From contig NZ_CBCSIQ010000014.1 in the NCBI RefSeq assembly GCF_965139615.1, positions 1 through 64,000 of the forward strand: 64,000 bases of DNA, given 5' to 3'. Under the pieces are notes generated by a model, which saw only the letters and a program-made list of their open reading frames with translations, did not search any database and was not told where the DNA came from. Within the stretch, counting starts at the first letter, position 1. Each line of letters opens with the position of its first letter. The translations under genes were made by a program, and so were the position numbers. Positions 45,795 through 53,618 of this stretch are shown piece by piece. The stretch is from Kerstersia similis. Lineage in GTDB: Bacteria; Pseudomonadota; Gammaproteobacteria; Burkholderiales; Burkholderiaceae_B.

Positions 45795-46813
45795 AGCTGA
45801 GCGATCTTGCGCCGGCGCACCAGCGCCACAAAGAAGGGGCCACCGATCAATGCGATCATGATGCCGACGCTGACTTCGCCAGGCGGCGCGATCAGACGCC
45901 CCAGGATATCGGCTGCCAGTATCAGGATGGCGGAAAACAACATGGCGTAGGGCAGCAGCCAGCGGTGATCGGGCCCGATGACAAAGCGCGCCAGATGGGG
46001 AGCAGTCAGGCCGATGAAGCTGATGGGGCCGACAGCGGCCGTCGCCGCGCCGGCCAGAACGATGACGGCAGCCGAAGACAGAATCCAGATGCGTCCGGTG
46101 GCTGCGCCCAGGGCATGGCTGAGGTCATGGCCCAGGGCGGCAATGTCCAGCGATTTGCCCAGGGTCATGGCAATGCCCAGGCCCAGGATGATCAGCAGCG
46201 CCGTGGGCGCCAGAATGCCGTAGCCCCGGCCTTGCAGGGAGCCGGCGGCCCAGTGGCGGAACTGGTTGAAGGCTTCATCCGTGCTGTTGACGGTGATGAT
46301 CTGGGTGATGGCCATCAGCACGAAGGTCAGGGCCGCGCCGGCGAGCACCAGGCGCACCGGGTTGACGCCGTGGCGCACACCGCCCAGCAAATAGACGGCG
46401 GCGCCAGCCAGGGCAGCGCCCAGCAGGCCGAACCACATATAGACGGAGATATCTTCGATGCCCAGCACGGCGATGCACAGCGCAATGGCGGCGGCGGCGC
46501 CTGAGTTCACGCCGAGGATGCCAGGGTCGGCCAGCGGGTTGCGGGTGAGCGCCTGCATGATGACGCCGGCCACACCCAGCGCGCAGCCGGTCAGAATGGC
46601 CAGCAAGGTACGCGGAATGCGCAGATGCAGCATGATGAGCTGATCGTTCTGGCTGGGGTCCAGATGGAAGACGGCATCCCAGGCCAGGCCGGGCGAGAGC
46701 ATCTGCGTGCCGACGGACAGGCTCGCGACGCAGCACAGCAGCAGCACGACGCCGCCCAGCAGCAGCCCGTTGCGCCTTTGGCGCTGGCGCAGAAAGTGCC
46801 TGTTACTTGGCAA
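45791..46813 (-). CDS. fepD: Ferric-siderophore ABC permease (FepD-like)
   Basis: A 340-residue FecCD-family permease. IPRTLLAILTGCALGVAGVIMQALTRNPLADPGILGVNSGAA is the hallmark, with ISFIGLTAPHLARF near residue 275. It overlaps both neighbours (11 bases with fepB, 4 with fepG), so the three genes are one tightly coupled unit. Confidence 0.83.
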   Translation of the reverse strand: MPSNRHFLRQRQRRNGLLLGGVVLLLCCVASLSVGTQMLSPGLAWDAVFHLDPSQNDQLIMLHLRIPRTLLAILTGCALGVAGVIMQALTRNPLADPGILGVNSGAAAAIALCIAVLGIEDISVYMWFGLLGAALAGAAVYLLGGVRHGVNPVRLVLAGAALTFVLMAITQIITVNSTDEAFNQFRHWAAGSLQGRGYGILAPTALLIILGLGIAMTLGKSLDIAALGHDLSHALGAATGRIWILSSAAVIVLAGAATAAVGPISFIGLTAPHLARFVIGPDHRWLLPYAMLFSAILILAADILGRLIAPPGEVSVGIMIALIGGPFFVALVRRRKIAQL

Positions 46814-47768
46814 ACCGTTTCACCATGTCGTTGACGATTTCCGTGGCGCTGTAATAGTCGATGCGGAAGGAGTTCGCACCCAGCCCGTACACCTGGCCGG
46901 ACTTGACCGAGGGGAGATTGGCCAGCACCGGGTCTTTCAGGAAGGCATCGCGGCGCTCATCGCCGACGCGCAGCAGGAAGGTGGTTTCCGCCTTGAGCTG
47001 GGGCAGTTTTTCGTAGGGCGCCCAGATGAAATCATGGTTGACGTCGGCATTGCTTTGCCAGGCGGGGTCGGGGGCTTCGATGTCGAAGCCCAGCGCTTGC
47101 AGCAGCCTGCCGTGGGCGCCAGTGCGGGTTCCGAGCGGGTTTTCCATGACGGCGCCGTTGTAGCTGATGATATTGGCCTGCCCGGCCGGCAGTTGGATTT
47201 TGTCGCGTGCCTGGGCCACCAGGGCATCGAAGTCGGCGATCCTGGCTTCGGCCTCGGTTTCCAGGCCGGTGGCTTCCGCCAGCTGACGGGCCAGTTCCTG
47301 CCAGGAACGGCGGCCGTAGTCGAGCACGATGGTGGGGGCGATCTGGCGCAGGCTGGCGATATGTTCCAGCGCCGAATCGGCGCCGCTGGTTGCGACGACA
47401 ATCAGGTCGGGCGCATAGGCATAGGCAGCCTCCAGATCCACGCGCCCGGCCGGCCAGGCCTGTTCGAGTTTGCGGGATTCGGCGACCTTGGCCCATTGTT
47501 CAAAGAACTTTCCATTCGCTGCGGTCGCGCTGGCTACGACCGGGGCATCTATGGCCAGCAGTGTGCCGGTGATGGTGGGCGAGGTCGAAAGAATGCGCTT
47601 GGGGGGAGCCGGAATATGCGTGATACTGCCGTCGGCGTTCTTGAATTCGCGGGGCCAGCCTTGTGCCGCGCTGGCCGCCGGGGTTTCCGCCAGGGCGGGC
47701 CGGGCCAGCAGCATGAGCAAGGCCATCAGCATGAGGCCGTACGCGGCAAGGGATCTCGTCGTGCGCAT
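46803..47768 (-). CDS. fepB: Ferric-siderophore ABC binding protein (FepB-like)
   Basis: A 321-residue periplasmic binding protein of the FepB/FhuD class. The signal peptide ends near ALAETPA. RILSTSPTITGTLLAIDAPVVASATA and LGTRTGAHGRLLQALGFD resemble enterobactin-type FepB. I chose the ATG at 47768 after GGAGT; the longer frame crosses the Fur box. It is the first gene of the minus-strand unit and diverges from fepC. Confidence 0.83.
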   Translation of the reverse strand: MRTTRSLAAYGLMLMALLMLLARPALAETPAASAAQGWPREFKNADGSITHIPAPPKRILSTSPTITGTLLAIDAPVVASATAANGKFFEQWAKVAESRKLEQAWPAGRVDLEAAYAYAPDLIVVATSGADSALEHIASLRQIAPTIVLDYGRRSWQELARQLAEATGLETEAEARIADFDALVAQARDKIQLPAGQANIISYNGAVMENPLGTRTGAHGRLLQALGFDIEAPDPAWQSNADVNHDFIWAPYEKLPQLKAETTFLLRVGDERRDAFLKDPVLANLPSVKSGQVYGLGANSFRIDYYSATEIVNDMVKRFAK

Positions 47769-47830
47769 TGATACTCCGGACAGGGTGTCGGTCAGCCTGC
47801 CGGACGGCAGGCGCTTGCAGTATCTATAAT

Positions 47831-47849
47831 TGTAATGTTTTTCATTATG
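47831..47849. promoter_or_regulatory. Fur box between fepB and fepC
   Basis: TAATG-TTTTT-CATTA at 47833-47847 reproduces the arms and 5-base spacing of the 19-base Fur consensus (TAATG-ATAAT-CATTA). It lies in the gap between two divergent iron-transport units, 60 bases before fepB and 44 before fepC, so one site can repress both. Confidence 0.7.
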
Positions 47850-47892
47850 ATGGACCGGCTGCGCGGCGTCTGGTCCGGCAGGATATGACACT

Positions 47893-48741
47893 ATGAGCAC
47901 ACATCCAGGCGCCGGTATATCGACCGCATCGCCGCTGCGGGGAGAAAACCTGACCCTGCGCTATGAGTCCCGCCTGATCGCGGAAAACCTGACGGTCGAG
48001 ATTCCGGCCAGCAAAGTCACGGTGATCGTCGGCCCGAATGCCTGCGGCAAGTCCACGCTGCTGCGCGCCTTGTCGCGCCTGCTGGTGCCGGTCAGCGGCC
48101 AGGTATTGCTGCATGGCAAGGATATACGCAGCTACGCGCCCAAGGCCGTGGCGCGCCTGCTCGGCCTGTTGCCACAAAGCGCCGTGGCGCCCTCGGGCAT
48201 CTGCGTGGCGGATCTGGTGGCGCGTGGCCGCTTTCCGCATCAGACCATGTTGCAGCAGTGGTCGCAGGAAGACGAAGCCGCCGTCGGCAAGGCCATGGCC
48301 GCCGCACATGTGGAAATGCTGGCGGAGCGTGCCGTTGATGAATTGTCCGGCGGCCAGCGGCAGCGGGTCTGGCTGGCGATGGTGCTGGCGCAGGATACGC
48401 CCATCATGCTGCTCGATGAGCCGACGACCTATCTGGATATCGCGCATCAGATCGAGGTGCTGGATCTGTGCCAGCGCCTCAATCGTGAAGAAGGCCGGAC
48501 GCTGGTCATGGTGCTGCACGATTTGAACCAGGCGGCGCGCTACGCCGATCACATCATTGCCATGAAGGCCGGGCGGATTGTCGCGGTGGGACATCCGCGC
48601 GAGGTCGTGACGCCTGCCGTGGTCGAGGAGGTTTTCGGCCTGAGCGCCGTGGTCATTGATGACCCGGTGACGCATACGCCCATGGTTGTGCCGATTGCCA
48701 GTACGGGCAACCGGCAGGATACCGCCAGAACGGCCGCCTGA
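47893..48741 (+). CDS. fepC: Ferric-siderophore ABC ATPase (FepC-like)
   Basis: A 282-residue ATPase. Walker A GPNACGKST, signature LSGGQRQRVWLAMVLAQ, Walker B IMLLDEPTTYLD and HDLNQAARYADHIIAM are the FepC/FhuC pattern. It diverges from fepBDG across the Fur box; the split arrangement is common in iron loci. No outer-membrane receptor for this system lies beside it. Confidence 0.87.
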   Translation: MSTHPGAGISTASPLRGENLTLRYESRLIAENLTVEIPASKVTVIVGPNACGKSTLLRALSRLLVPVSGQVLLHGKDIRSYAPKAVARLLGLLPQSAVAPSGICVADLVARGRFPHQTMLQQWSQEDEAAVGKAMAAAHVEMLAERAVDELSGGQRQRVWLAMVLAQDTPIMLLDEPTTYLDIAHQIEVLDLCQRLNREEGRTLVMVLHDLNQAARYADHIIAMKAGRIVAVGHPREVVTPAVVEEVFGLSAVVIDDPVTHTPMVVPIASTGNRQDTARTAA

Positions 48742-48759
48742 GTCCCTGTAGTAACGGTG

Positions 48760-48787
48760 CTGTCAGCCGCCGGGCCGTGGCTGACAG
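48760..48787. terminator. Stem-loop between convergent fepC and GNAT genes
   Basis: CTGTCAGCC at 48760-48768 pairs perfectly with GGCTGACAG at 48779-48787 around a 10-base GC-rich loop. No T-run on the plus side, so termination is probable, not proven. Confidence 0.5.
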
Positions 48788-48791
48788 GGCT

Positions 48792-49307
48792 TCAGCGTAG
48801 CGCCAGCTGCATGGCGCAGCGCCGTCCGGCCGGCAGGCCATGCGCGATTTCGTCCTGCAGAATGCCGGCGAGGCGATCATCCTGCGGCTTGGCGGGCAGC
48901 ACCTGGAAGCCCAGCCGGGCATAGAACGGGGCATTCCAGGGCACATCGCGGAACGTTGTCAGGGTCACTTCCCTCAAACCATGCGCACGGGCATACTGAA
49001 TTGCGTGTTGCAGGAGCGCGCGCCCCAGCCCCTGGCCCTGATGCCCGAGGCCGACCGAGAGCTCCCAGATATGCAGGGCCTGACCGACCGGTTCGGCGCA
49101 CAGAAACCCGCTTGTCTGCCCGCTGCCGTCCTGGGCGACCCACTCCGTACCCAAACGTATGAATTCGAGATGGCGTTCGGCAGGCATCGGGTCGCTCTCG
49201 GCCAGCCAGCCTAAATCCGGTACTTGCAGGAAGGCCTGCGCGGCAGACCGTTCGATGGCTTGCAACTCAGGCAACATGGTTGCGTCGGCGGGGTGCAGGG
49301 TGATCAT
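48792..49307 (-). CDS. GNAT-family N-acetyltransferase
   Basis: A 171-residue acetyltransferase. The acetyl-CoA loop is GLGHQGQGLGRALLQHAIQYA (motif A, R/Q-x-x-G-x-G) and PWNAPFYARLGFQVL is motif B. The acceptor is unknown. It stands alone between fepC and a small gene. Confidence 0.85.
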   Translation of the reverse strand: MITLHPADATMLPELQAIERSAAQAFLQVPDLGWLAESDPMPAERHLEFIRLGTEWVAQDGSGQTSGFLCAEPVGQALHIWELSVGLGHQGQGLGRALLQHAIQYARAHGLREVTLTTFRDVPWNAPFYARLGFQVLPAKPQDDRLAGILQDEIAHGLPAGRRCAMQLALR

Positions 49308-49484
49308 GGCGAGAGCGGGCTTCCAGAAGACAAGGCCTGGATTGTCTCATTCCTGCCACCGGGAGCAAGCGCGTGCGCCGGCTGGCCCCGGCCAGTGCGG
49401 CAGGATGTTTTTATTTGCTTGGCGCGGGTTCGGCCTTGCGCTACATTGCGCCGGTGGCGAAGGCGCCACTTTTGCGGATCTTCG

Positions 49485-49748
49485 ATGAAAAAAACCGATC
49501 TAGAGAAAAATAAGGCCCTGAAACTCATGGGCAAAATGCAGGCGGCGTTGCCGCCTGGACGCTATGCCGGCGCTGCCGTGCCGGATCGCCGCGAACAGCG
49601 GCGCCTGGATCAGGCTGCCGGGCTGGTGCCGTTTCCGGTCAAGCTGCGCCAGCCGCTGATCGACGCATTGCGGGCCAAGGCCGAGGCGGATGGCGTACCC
49701 ATCAATGAATTGGTCAATACCTTGTTGGACGAAGCGCTGAAAGACTGA
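49485..49748 (+). CDS. Small basic protein with ribbon-helix-helix-like C-terminus
   Basis: An 87-residue protein, MKKTDLEKNKALKLMGKMQ at the start. The C-terminal VPFPVKLRQPLIDALRAKAEADGVPINELVNTLLDEALKD has the strand-helix-helix spacing of Arc/MetJ-type DNA-binding folds. The N-terminal part is lysine- and arginine-rich. I do not recognise the family by name. A DNA-binding role is an inference. Confidence 0.65.
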   Translation: MKKTDLEKNKALKLMGKMQAALPPGRYAGAAVPDRREQRRLDQAAGLVPFPVKLRQPLIDALRAKAEADGVPINELVNTLLDEALKD

Positions 49749-49810
49749 TGGCCCGTGGTGACGCCACATCGCTGGTGTCTCCCGCTATCCATTTATCAGC
49801 GGCAGGACAA

Positions 49811-49832
49811 GCAGGGCGCCAGGGCGCCCTGC
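49811..49832. terminator. GC-rich hairpin between the small gene and the TonB receptor gene
   Basis: GCAGGGCGC at 49811-49819 pairs with GCGCCCTGC at 49824-49832 around the loop CAGG. It lies between convergent gene ends. T-runs are poor on both sides. Confidence 0.5.
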
Positions 49833-49836
49833 CTGT

Positions 49837-51978
49837 TCAATTGAAGCGATAGCCTGCGTTGAACATGAACGTCCAGTTTCGGCCGGCGGCCGGTTCGTAG
49901 TAGCGGCTGTTGCTTTCGTTGACGATCACCGAGCCGACATAACGCTTGTCGAACAGATTATCGACGCGCGCCAGCAAGTCCAGATCCCAGGCAGCGTAGT
50001 TCATGCGATAGCCGGTATAGAGTGCGGTGACGGCATAGCCTGGCGCCTGGGCGCTGTTGGCCGTGTTGGCCTGGATATTGCCCATGGCGCGCCATTCCGC
50101 GCCGGCTTGCCAGCCATGCTCGGGCATCCAGCGCAAGCCGGCATAGCCATTGTGGCGCGCCACGCCAGGGATGCGTTTGCCTTCGCTGCCAGGCGTGGCC
50201 TGGCGGAATTCCGCATCCAGATAGGTATAGCTCAGGGTGAATTGCAGATCCTGCATCAGCTCGGCCTGCCAGGAGAGTTCCACGCCATTGCGCCGGGTTT
50301 TGCCGGCATTGCGGAAGGTGGCCCGGCCGCCGCTGCTGCCGGCGCTGACGATTTCGTCGCGCGTGTCGATGCGGAACAGGGCGGCAGTCAGCAGGCCGCC
50401 AAGGCTGCCGGTTTTGGCGCCGATTTCATAGTTGCGGCTGGTGGAGGGCTGCAGTGCCAGGTTCAGGCCGCCGGTGCCGTCCGGACGATAGGACAGCTCA
50501 TTGAAGGTCGGGGTTTCGAAACCGCGTCCGAAAGAGGCATACAGGCTGCTGTCGTTCCCCAGCGCATAGCGGGCGGCAAAGACCGGCAGCCAGGCGCTGA
50601 AAGAGGTTTTGCCACTGTCATCGCCATTGTTCAGGTATTGGTCGCGGGAACGGAAGCGGACTTCACTGCGGCGCAGGCCGCCTTCCAGCAACCAGTGTTC
50701 ACTGATGTCCCAGCCGGCCTGCAGGTAGAGATCGTTATCGCGCAAGGTATTGCGTTCCTTGCGGCGCAGCGCGCCCCGGGTACCGAAATCGACAGGGGCG
50801 GCGGCGCTGCCCTGGAAGTTCTCGTAGCCGCGCCGGTCTTCGCGCATGTGATCGTAGGCGCCTCCTGCCGTGACGGTCAGGGCTTGCCCAAGCAATCGGG
50901 TGGTGTGGGTGGCGCGCAGGTCGATACCCGAGAAATTCCGTTTCAGGTCGATGACGCCGCCGGCATGGGAGGCCGGTTTTTGCGCTGCGGGAGGAATCGC
51001 CTGATACTGGATGGTCTGCCGTTCGCCGGTATAGACCGTGGCCTGCAGCTGCGTATCCGGGCTCAAGGATTTCTCGTAGCGCAGGCCGATCTGGGACTGC
51101 CGCGTACTTTTGCGGGTATTGAAGGTGCGGGCATTGGCTGTGACGCCACGCGGGTTGTTGGCCATGTCTTCGGCGCTCAGCCCGAGTGGGTCGTCCGCGT
51201 GGATCAGGGCGTAGTTGGCAAGCAGGCTCAGGCTGCTGTCGTCAGCCAGCGAGAAATCCAGGCGGGCATTGCCCTGATTCTTGCTCATGGCGCTGTGATC
51301 GCGCCAGCCATCGAGGGTCTGGCGGCTGGCGCTCAGCGTGTAGTGGCTCAGGCCGGTCGCTGCGCCCGTGGCGCCGCCGGCCTGCAGGCCGTAGCGGCGC
51401 AGTCCGTTGCTGCCGGTGGTCAGGCTGAGGGCAGGGCGCAGCGGGCCGCTGCCCCTGGCAGTTTCCACCATTAATACGCCGCCCGAGGAATTGCCATGGA
51501 GCGCGGAGTAGGGTCCGCGCAGGACTTCTATCGTGCTGGCTGAACTCAGGTCGATATTGGATAGCTGGGCCTGGCCGTCCGGCATGGTGGCGGGGATGCC
51601 ATCGACATAAATGCGTATCCCGCGCACACCGAAGGTAGAACGCGCACCGAAGCCGCGTATGGATATTTGCAGATCCTGGGCGGAATTGTTGCGGTCCTGC
51701 ACCTGGATGCCGGGGACGCTGGCCAGTCCTTCAGTCAGCTTGAGCGCCGGCCGGCCGGCGAACAGGCCGGCTTCGTCCACCTGGCTGATGGAGGCCGGCA
51801 CGTCGATCAGGGCGCGCGGCCCGAGGGTGCTGATCACTTCGATGGCAGGCAGCACGGATACCTCTGACGGGCCATCGGCGCCGGACGATGGCGCTGCCGG
51901 CGCCGCCTGGGCGGTTTGCAGGGCCGGGACAGCGAGCAGAGGGAGGAACGTCAATACAGCGTAAATATGCCTGGACAT
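49837..51978 (-). CDS. pqqU: TonB-dependent outer-membrane receptor, YncD/PqqU-like (PQQ importer)
   Basis: A 713-residue TonB-dependent receptor: signal peptide, plug (QVQDRNNSAQDLQISIRGFG, YVDGIPATMPDGQAQLSNID, VLRGPYSALHGNSSGG), then a 22-strand barrel ending FMFNAGYRFN. Barrel segments such as IPPAAQKPASHAGGVIDL, NELSYRPDGTGGLNLALQPS and DKRYVGSVIVNESNSRYYEP match, from memory, E. coli YncD (PqqU, reported as the PQQ importer) over the whole length, and E. coli YncD is ~700 residues. It is the last gene of a unit with a thioredoxin-like and an aldo-keto reductase gene, and it diverges from a PQQ-dependent dehydrogenase. ATG 51978 is preferred to a TTG at 51990; no strong ribosome-binding site is visible. 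Confidence 0.8.
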   Translation of the reverse strand: MSRHIYAVLTFLPLLAVPALQTAQAAPAAPSSGADGPSEVSVLPAIEVISTLGPRALIDVPASISQVDEAGLFAGRPALKLTEGLASVPGIQVQDRNNSAQDLQISIRGFGARSTFGVRGIRIYVDGIPATMPDGQAQLSNIDLSSASTIEVLRGPYSALHGNSSGGVLMVETARGSGPLRPALSLTTGSNGLRRYGLQAGGATGAATGLSHYTLSASRQTLDGWRDHSAMSKNQGNARLDFSLADDSSLSLLANYALIHADDPLGLSAEDMANNPRGVTANARTFNTRKSTRQSQIGLRYEKSLSPDTQLQATVYTGERQTIQYQAIPPAAQKPASHAGGVIDLKRNFSGIDLRATHTTRLLGQALTVTAGGAYDHMREDRRGYENFQGSAAAPVDFGTRGALRRKERNTLRDNDLYLQAGWDISEHWLLEGGLRRSEVRFRSRDQYLNNGDDSGKTSFSAWLPVFAARYALGNDSSLYASFGRGFETPTFNELSYRPDGTGGLNLALQPSTSRNYEIGAKTGSLGGLLTAALFRIDTRDEIVSAGSSGGRATFRNAGKTRRNGVELSWQAELMQDLQFTLSYTYLDAEFRQATPGSEGKRIPGVARHNGYAGLRWMPEHGWQAGAEWRAMGNIQANTANSAQAPGYAVTALYTGYRMNYAAWDLDLLARVDNLFDKRYVGSVIVNESNSRYYEPAAGRNWTFMFNAGYRFN

Positions 51979-52009
51979 CGGGATCAACAACAGGGGTGGA
52001 AAAACAGGT

Positions 52010-52342
52010 TCAGGGCCGCAGGATTTGCAAGGCCTGCTCTATGCGTGCCTGGCTGTCCGGGCGCACCAGCCGGGCGACCTCCTGGCCATTGCGCAGCAAC
52101 ACCAGCGTGGGCCAGAGCTTGATGCCGAAAGCACGGCCCAGCGGTCGGCCCTTGCCGTCCTCGATGCGGATATGCCGGATGGAGGCGAAGGCAGCCAGGG
52201 CGGCGTCCGTGGCAGGGCGGGCAGCCTGGCAATAGCCGCACCAGTTGGTACCGAAATCCAGAACGACGGCGCCGGGCAGTTGCCCGGCTTCCAGGGCGCT
52301 CAAGGTTTCGGGCAGGTAATCCATGGGGGAGGAGGCGCTCAT
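52010..52342 (-). CDS. Thioredoxin-like protein
   Basis: A 110-residue thioredoxin fold with WCGYC (Cys35, Cys38) after VVLDFGTNW and the cis-Pro in GIKLWPTLVLL. No signal peptide, so cytoplasmic. Its start lies 1 base beyond the aldo-keto reductase stop and its end is 31 bases from the TonB receptor start, so the three genes form one unit. Partner unknown. An internal ATG at 52324 is an alternative start. Confidence 0.85.
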   Translation of the reverse strand: MSASSPMDYLPETLSALEAGQLPGAVVLDFGTNWCGYCQAARPATDAALAAFASIRHIRIEDGKGRPLGRAFGIKLWPTLVLLRNGQEVARLVRPDSQARIEQALQILRP

Positions 52343-52343
52343 G

Positions 52344-53174
52344 TCAGAACGCCGCCGTGAGGGGGTCCGGGCCGATACGGCCATCAGCCGCATCCAGCGC
52401 ATCGAAGGCAGCGAGGTCGCTGGCGTCCAGGCGGAACGAGAACACATTGAAGTTTTCTGCGATGCGGCTGGGCGTGACGGATTTCGGGATGGTGATCAGG
52501 CCTTGATCCAGGTGCCAGCGAATGATGACCTGGGCCGGTGTCCGGCGATGCTTTTGCGCGACTGCCGTGACAACCGGGTGCGTGAGCAGCGTGCCTTGGC
52601 CCAGCGGACTCCAGGATTGCGTGGCGATACCGTGCCGGGCATGGAAAGCGCGCAGCTCACGTTGCTGGAAGCGGGGATGGAGTTCCACCTGGTTCAGGAC
52701 GGGAACGACGCCACTGTCCTGGATAAGCCGTTCCAGATGTTCGGCGGTGAAATTGGAAACGCCGATCGAGCGTGCCCGGCCTTCTTCATGCAGGCGGCGC
52801 AAGGCGCGCCAGCTTTCCAGATACAGGCCGCGAGCGGGCGAGGGCCAGTGGATCAGGTAGAGGTCGATATCGTCCAGCCCCAGGCGCGCCAGGCTGGCGT
52901 CGAAGGCCTTGAGCGTGGTGTCGTAGCCCTGCTCGGTGTTCCAGAGTTTGGTGGTGATGAACAGTTGCCGGCGCGGCAGCCCGGCGGCGCGAATACCGGC
53001 ACCAACGCCGGTTTCGTTTTCATAGACGGCTGCCGTGTCGATATGGCGGTAGCCGGCGGCCAGGGCTGCTTCGACGGCAGGTCCGGCTTGTTCATCCGGC
53101 GTCTGCCAGACGCCCAGGCCGAGTTGCGGAATGCTGCGCTGATCATTCAGAACAATCTGAGGCTGTGAATCCAT
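52344..53174 (-). CDS. Aldo-keto reductase, 2,5-diketo-D-gluconate reductase type
   Basis: A 276-residue aldo-keto reductase (DkgA/DkgB type). Catalytic residues Asp and Tyr are in YRHIDTAAVYENE, Lys in TTKLWN, His in YLIHWPSP; IGVSNF and IPKSVTPSRIAEN complete the NADPH site. AGGAGCC precedes the ATG at 53174. It leads the unit that includes the PqqU-like receptor. Reducing keto-gluconates made by the divergent PQQ-glucose dehydrogenase would be a coherent role, but many DkgA relatives reduce methylglyoxal or other aldehydes. Confidence 0.85.
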   Translation of the reverse strand: MDSQPQIVLNDQRSIPQLGLGVWQTPDEQAGPAVEAALAAGYRHIDTAAVYENETGVGAGIRAAGLPRRQLFITTKLWNTEQGYDTTLKAFDASLARLGLDDIDLYLIHWPSPARGLYLESWRALRRLHEEGRARSIGVSNFTAEHLERLIQDSGVVPVLNQVELHPRFQQRELRAFHARHGIATQSWSPLGQGTLLTHPVVTAVAQKHRRTPAQVIIRWHLDQGLITIPKSVTPSRIAENFNVFSFRLDASDLAAFDALDAADGRIGPDPLTAAF

Positions 53175-53618
53175 GGTGAGGCTCCTGATCAAAATGGGAT
53201 GGACCGGGTGGACGGGCGGGTTCTCGCTAGCATGCCGCAAGGCAGGGTCGAGGCCAAGGCCCTCCGTGTGGCAGGAGGCCGGAACATGTCGCACCGCATC
53301 ATGGGTTCTGAATGACAATTAATAGTACTGTACGGTACAGTACAGGACTTTCTGCAGGGTCAGCAAGCCATTTCTCTCGTGCAATGGCCTGGTAATGCTG
53401 GCCATTGCTCAAGGAATGCCAGGGCGGATGACGGGCTGGCAAACGGCGTAAAGGCACTGCTTATCCCACGATGCTTGTATGGCGATGGATGAGTCCGGGT
53501 GCCTGGTGGCTTGCCGTAGCCCGGCCTTGGCAGACGATATTTTTGCAGTGCTTATGGGGGAAGGGCATGGTGCCCTTGAGTCCTTGCGACGTTTCCCTTT
53601 TCAATGGTGATCTTGAAT
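53175..53618. other. Divergent promoter region between aldo-keto reductase and PQQ dehydrogenase genes
   Basis: No credible ORF. It carries the 19-base palindrome at 53325. On the plus strand ATGACA at 53312 with TACAGT at 53336 (18-base gap) is a possible promoter whose -10 lies in the palindrome. The leader to the dehydrogenase gene is then ~270 bases and contains nothing I recognise. Confidence 0.5.
53325..53343. promoter_or_regulatory. Perfect 19-base palindrome, TetR-type operator candidate
   Basis: GTACTGTAC-G-GTACAGTAC is a perfect 9-1-9 inverted repeat. It sits ~150 bases before the aldo-keto reductase gene and ~275 before the PQQ dehydrogenase gene, between divergent units. A TetR regulator is encoded right after the dehydrogenase, the natural candidate to bind it. 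Confidence 0.7.

Noticed and set aside
49837..51978. Reading the TonB receptor as the missing partner of FepBDGC
   Set aside because: It lies in a different unit on the far side of two convergent junctions, no Fur box is near its unit, and its sequence pattern is YncD-like.
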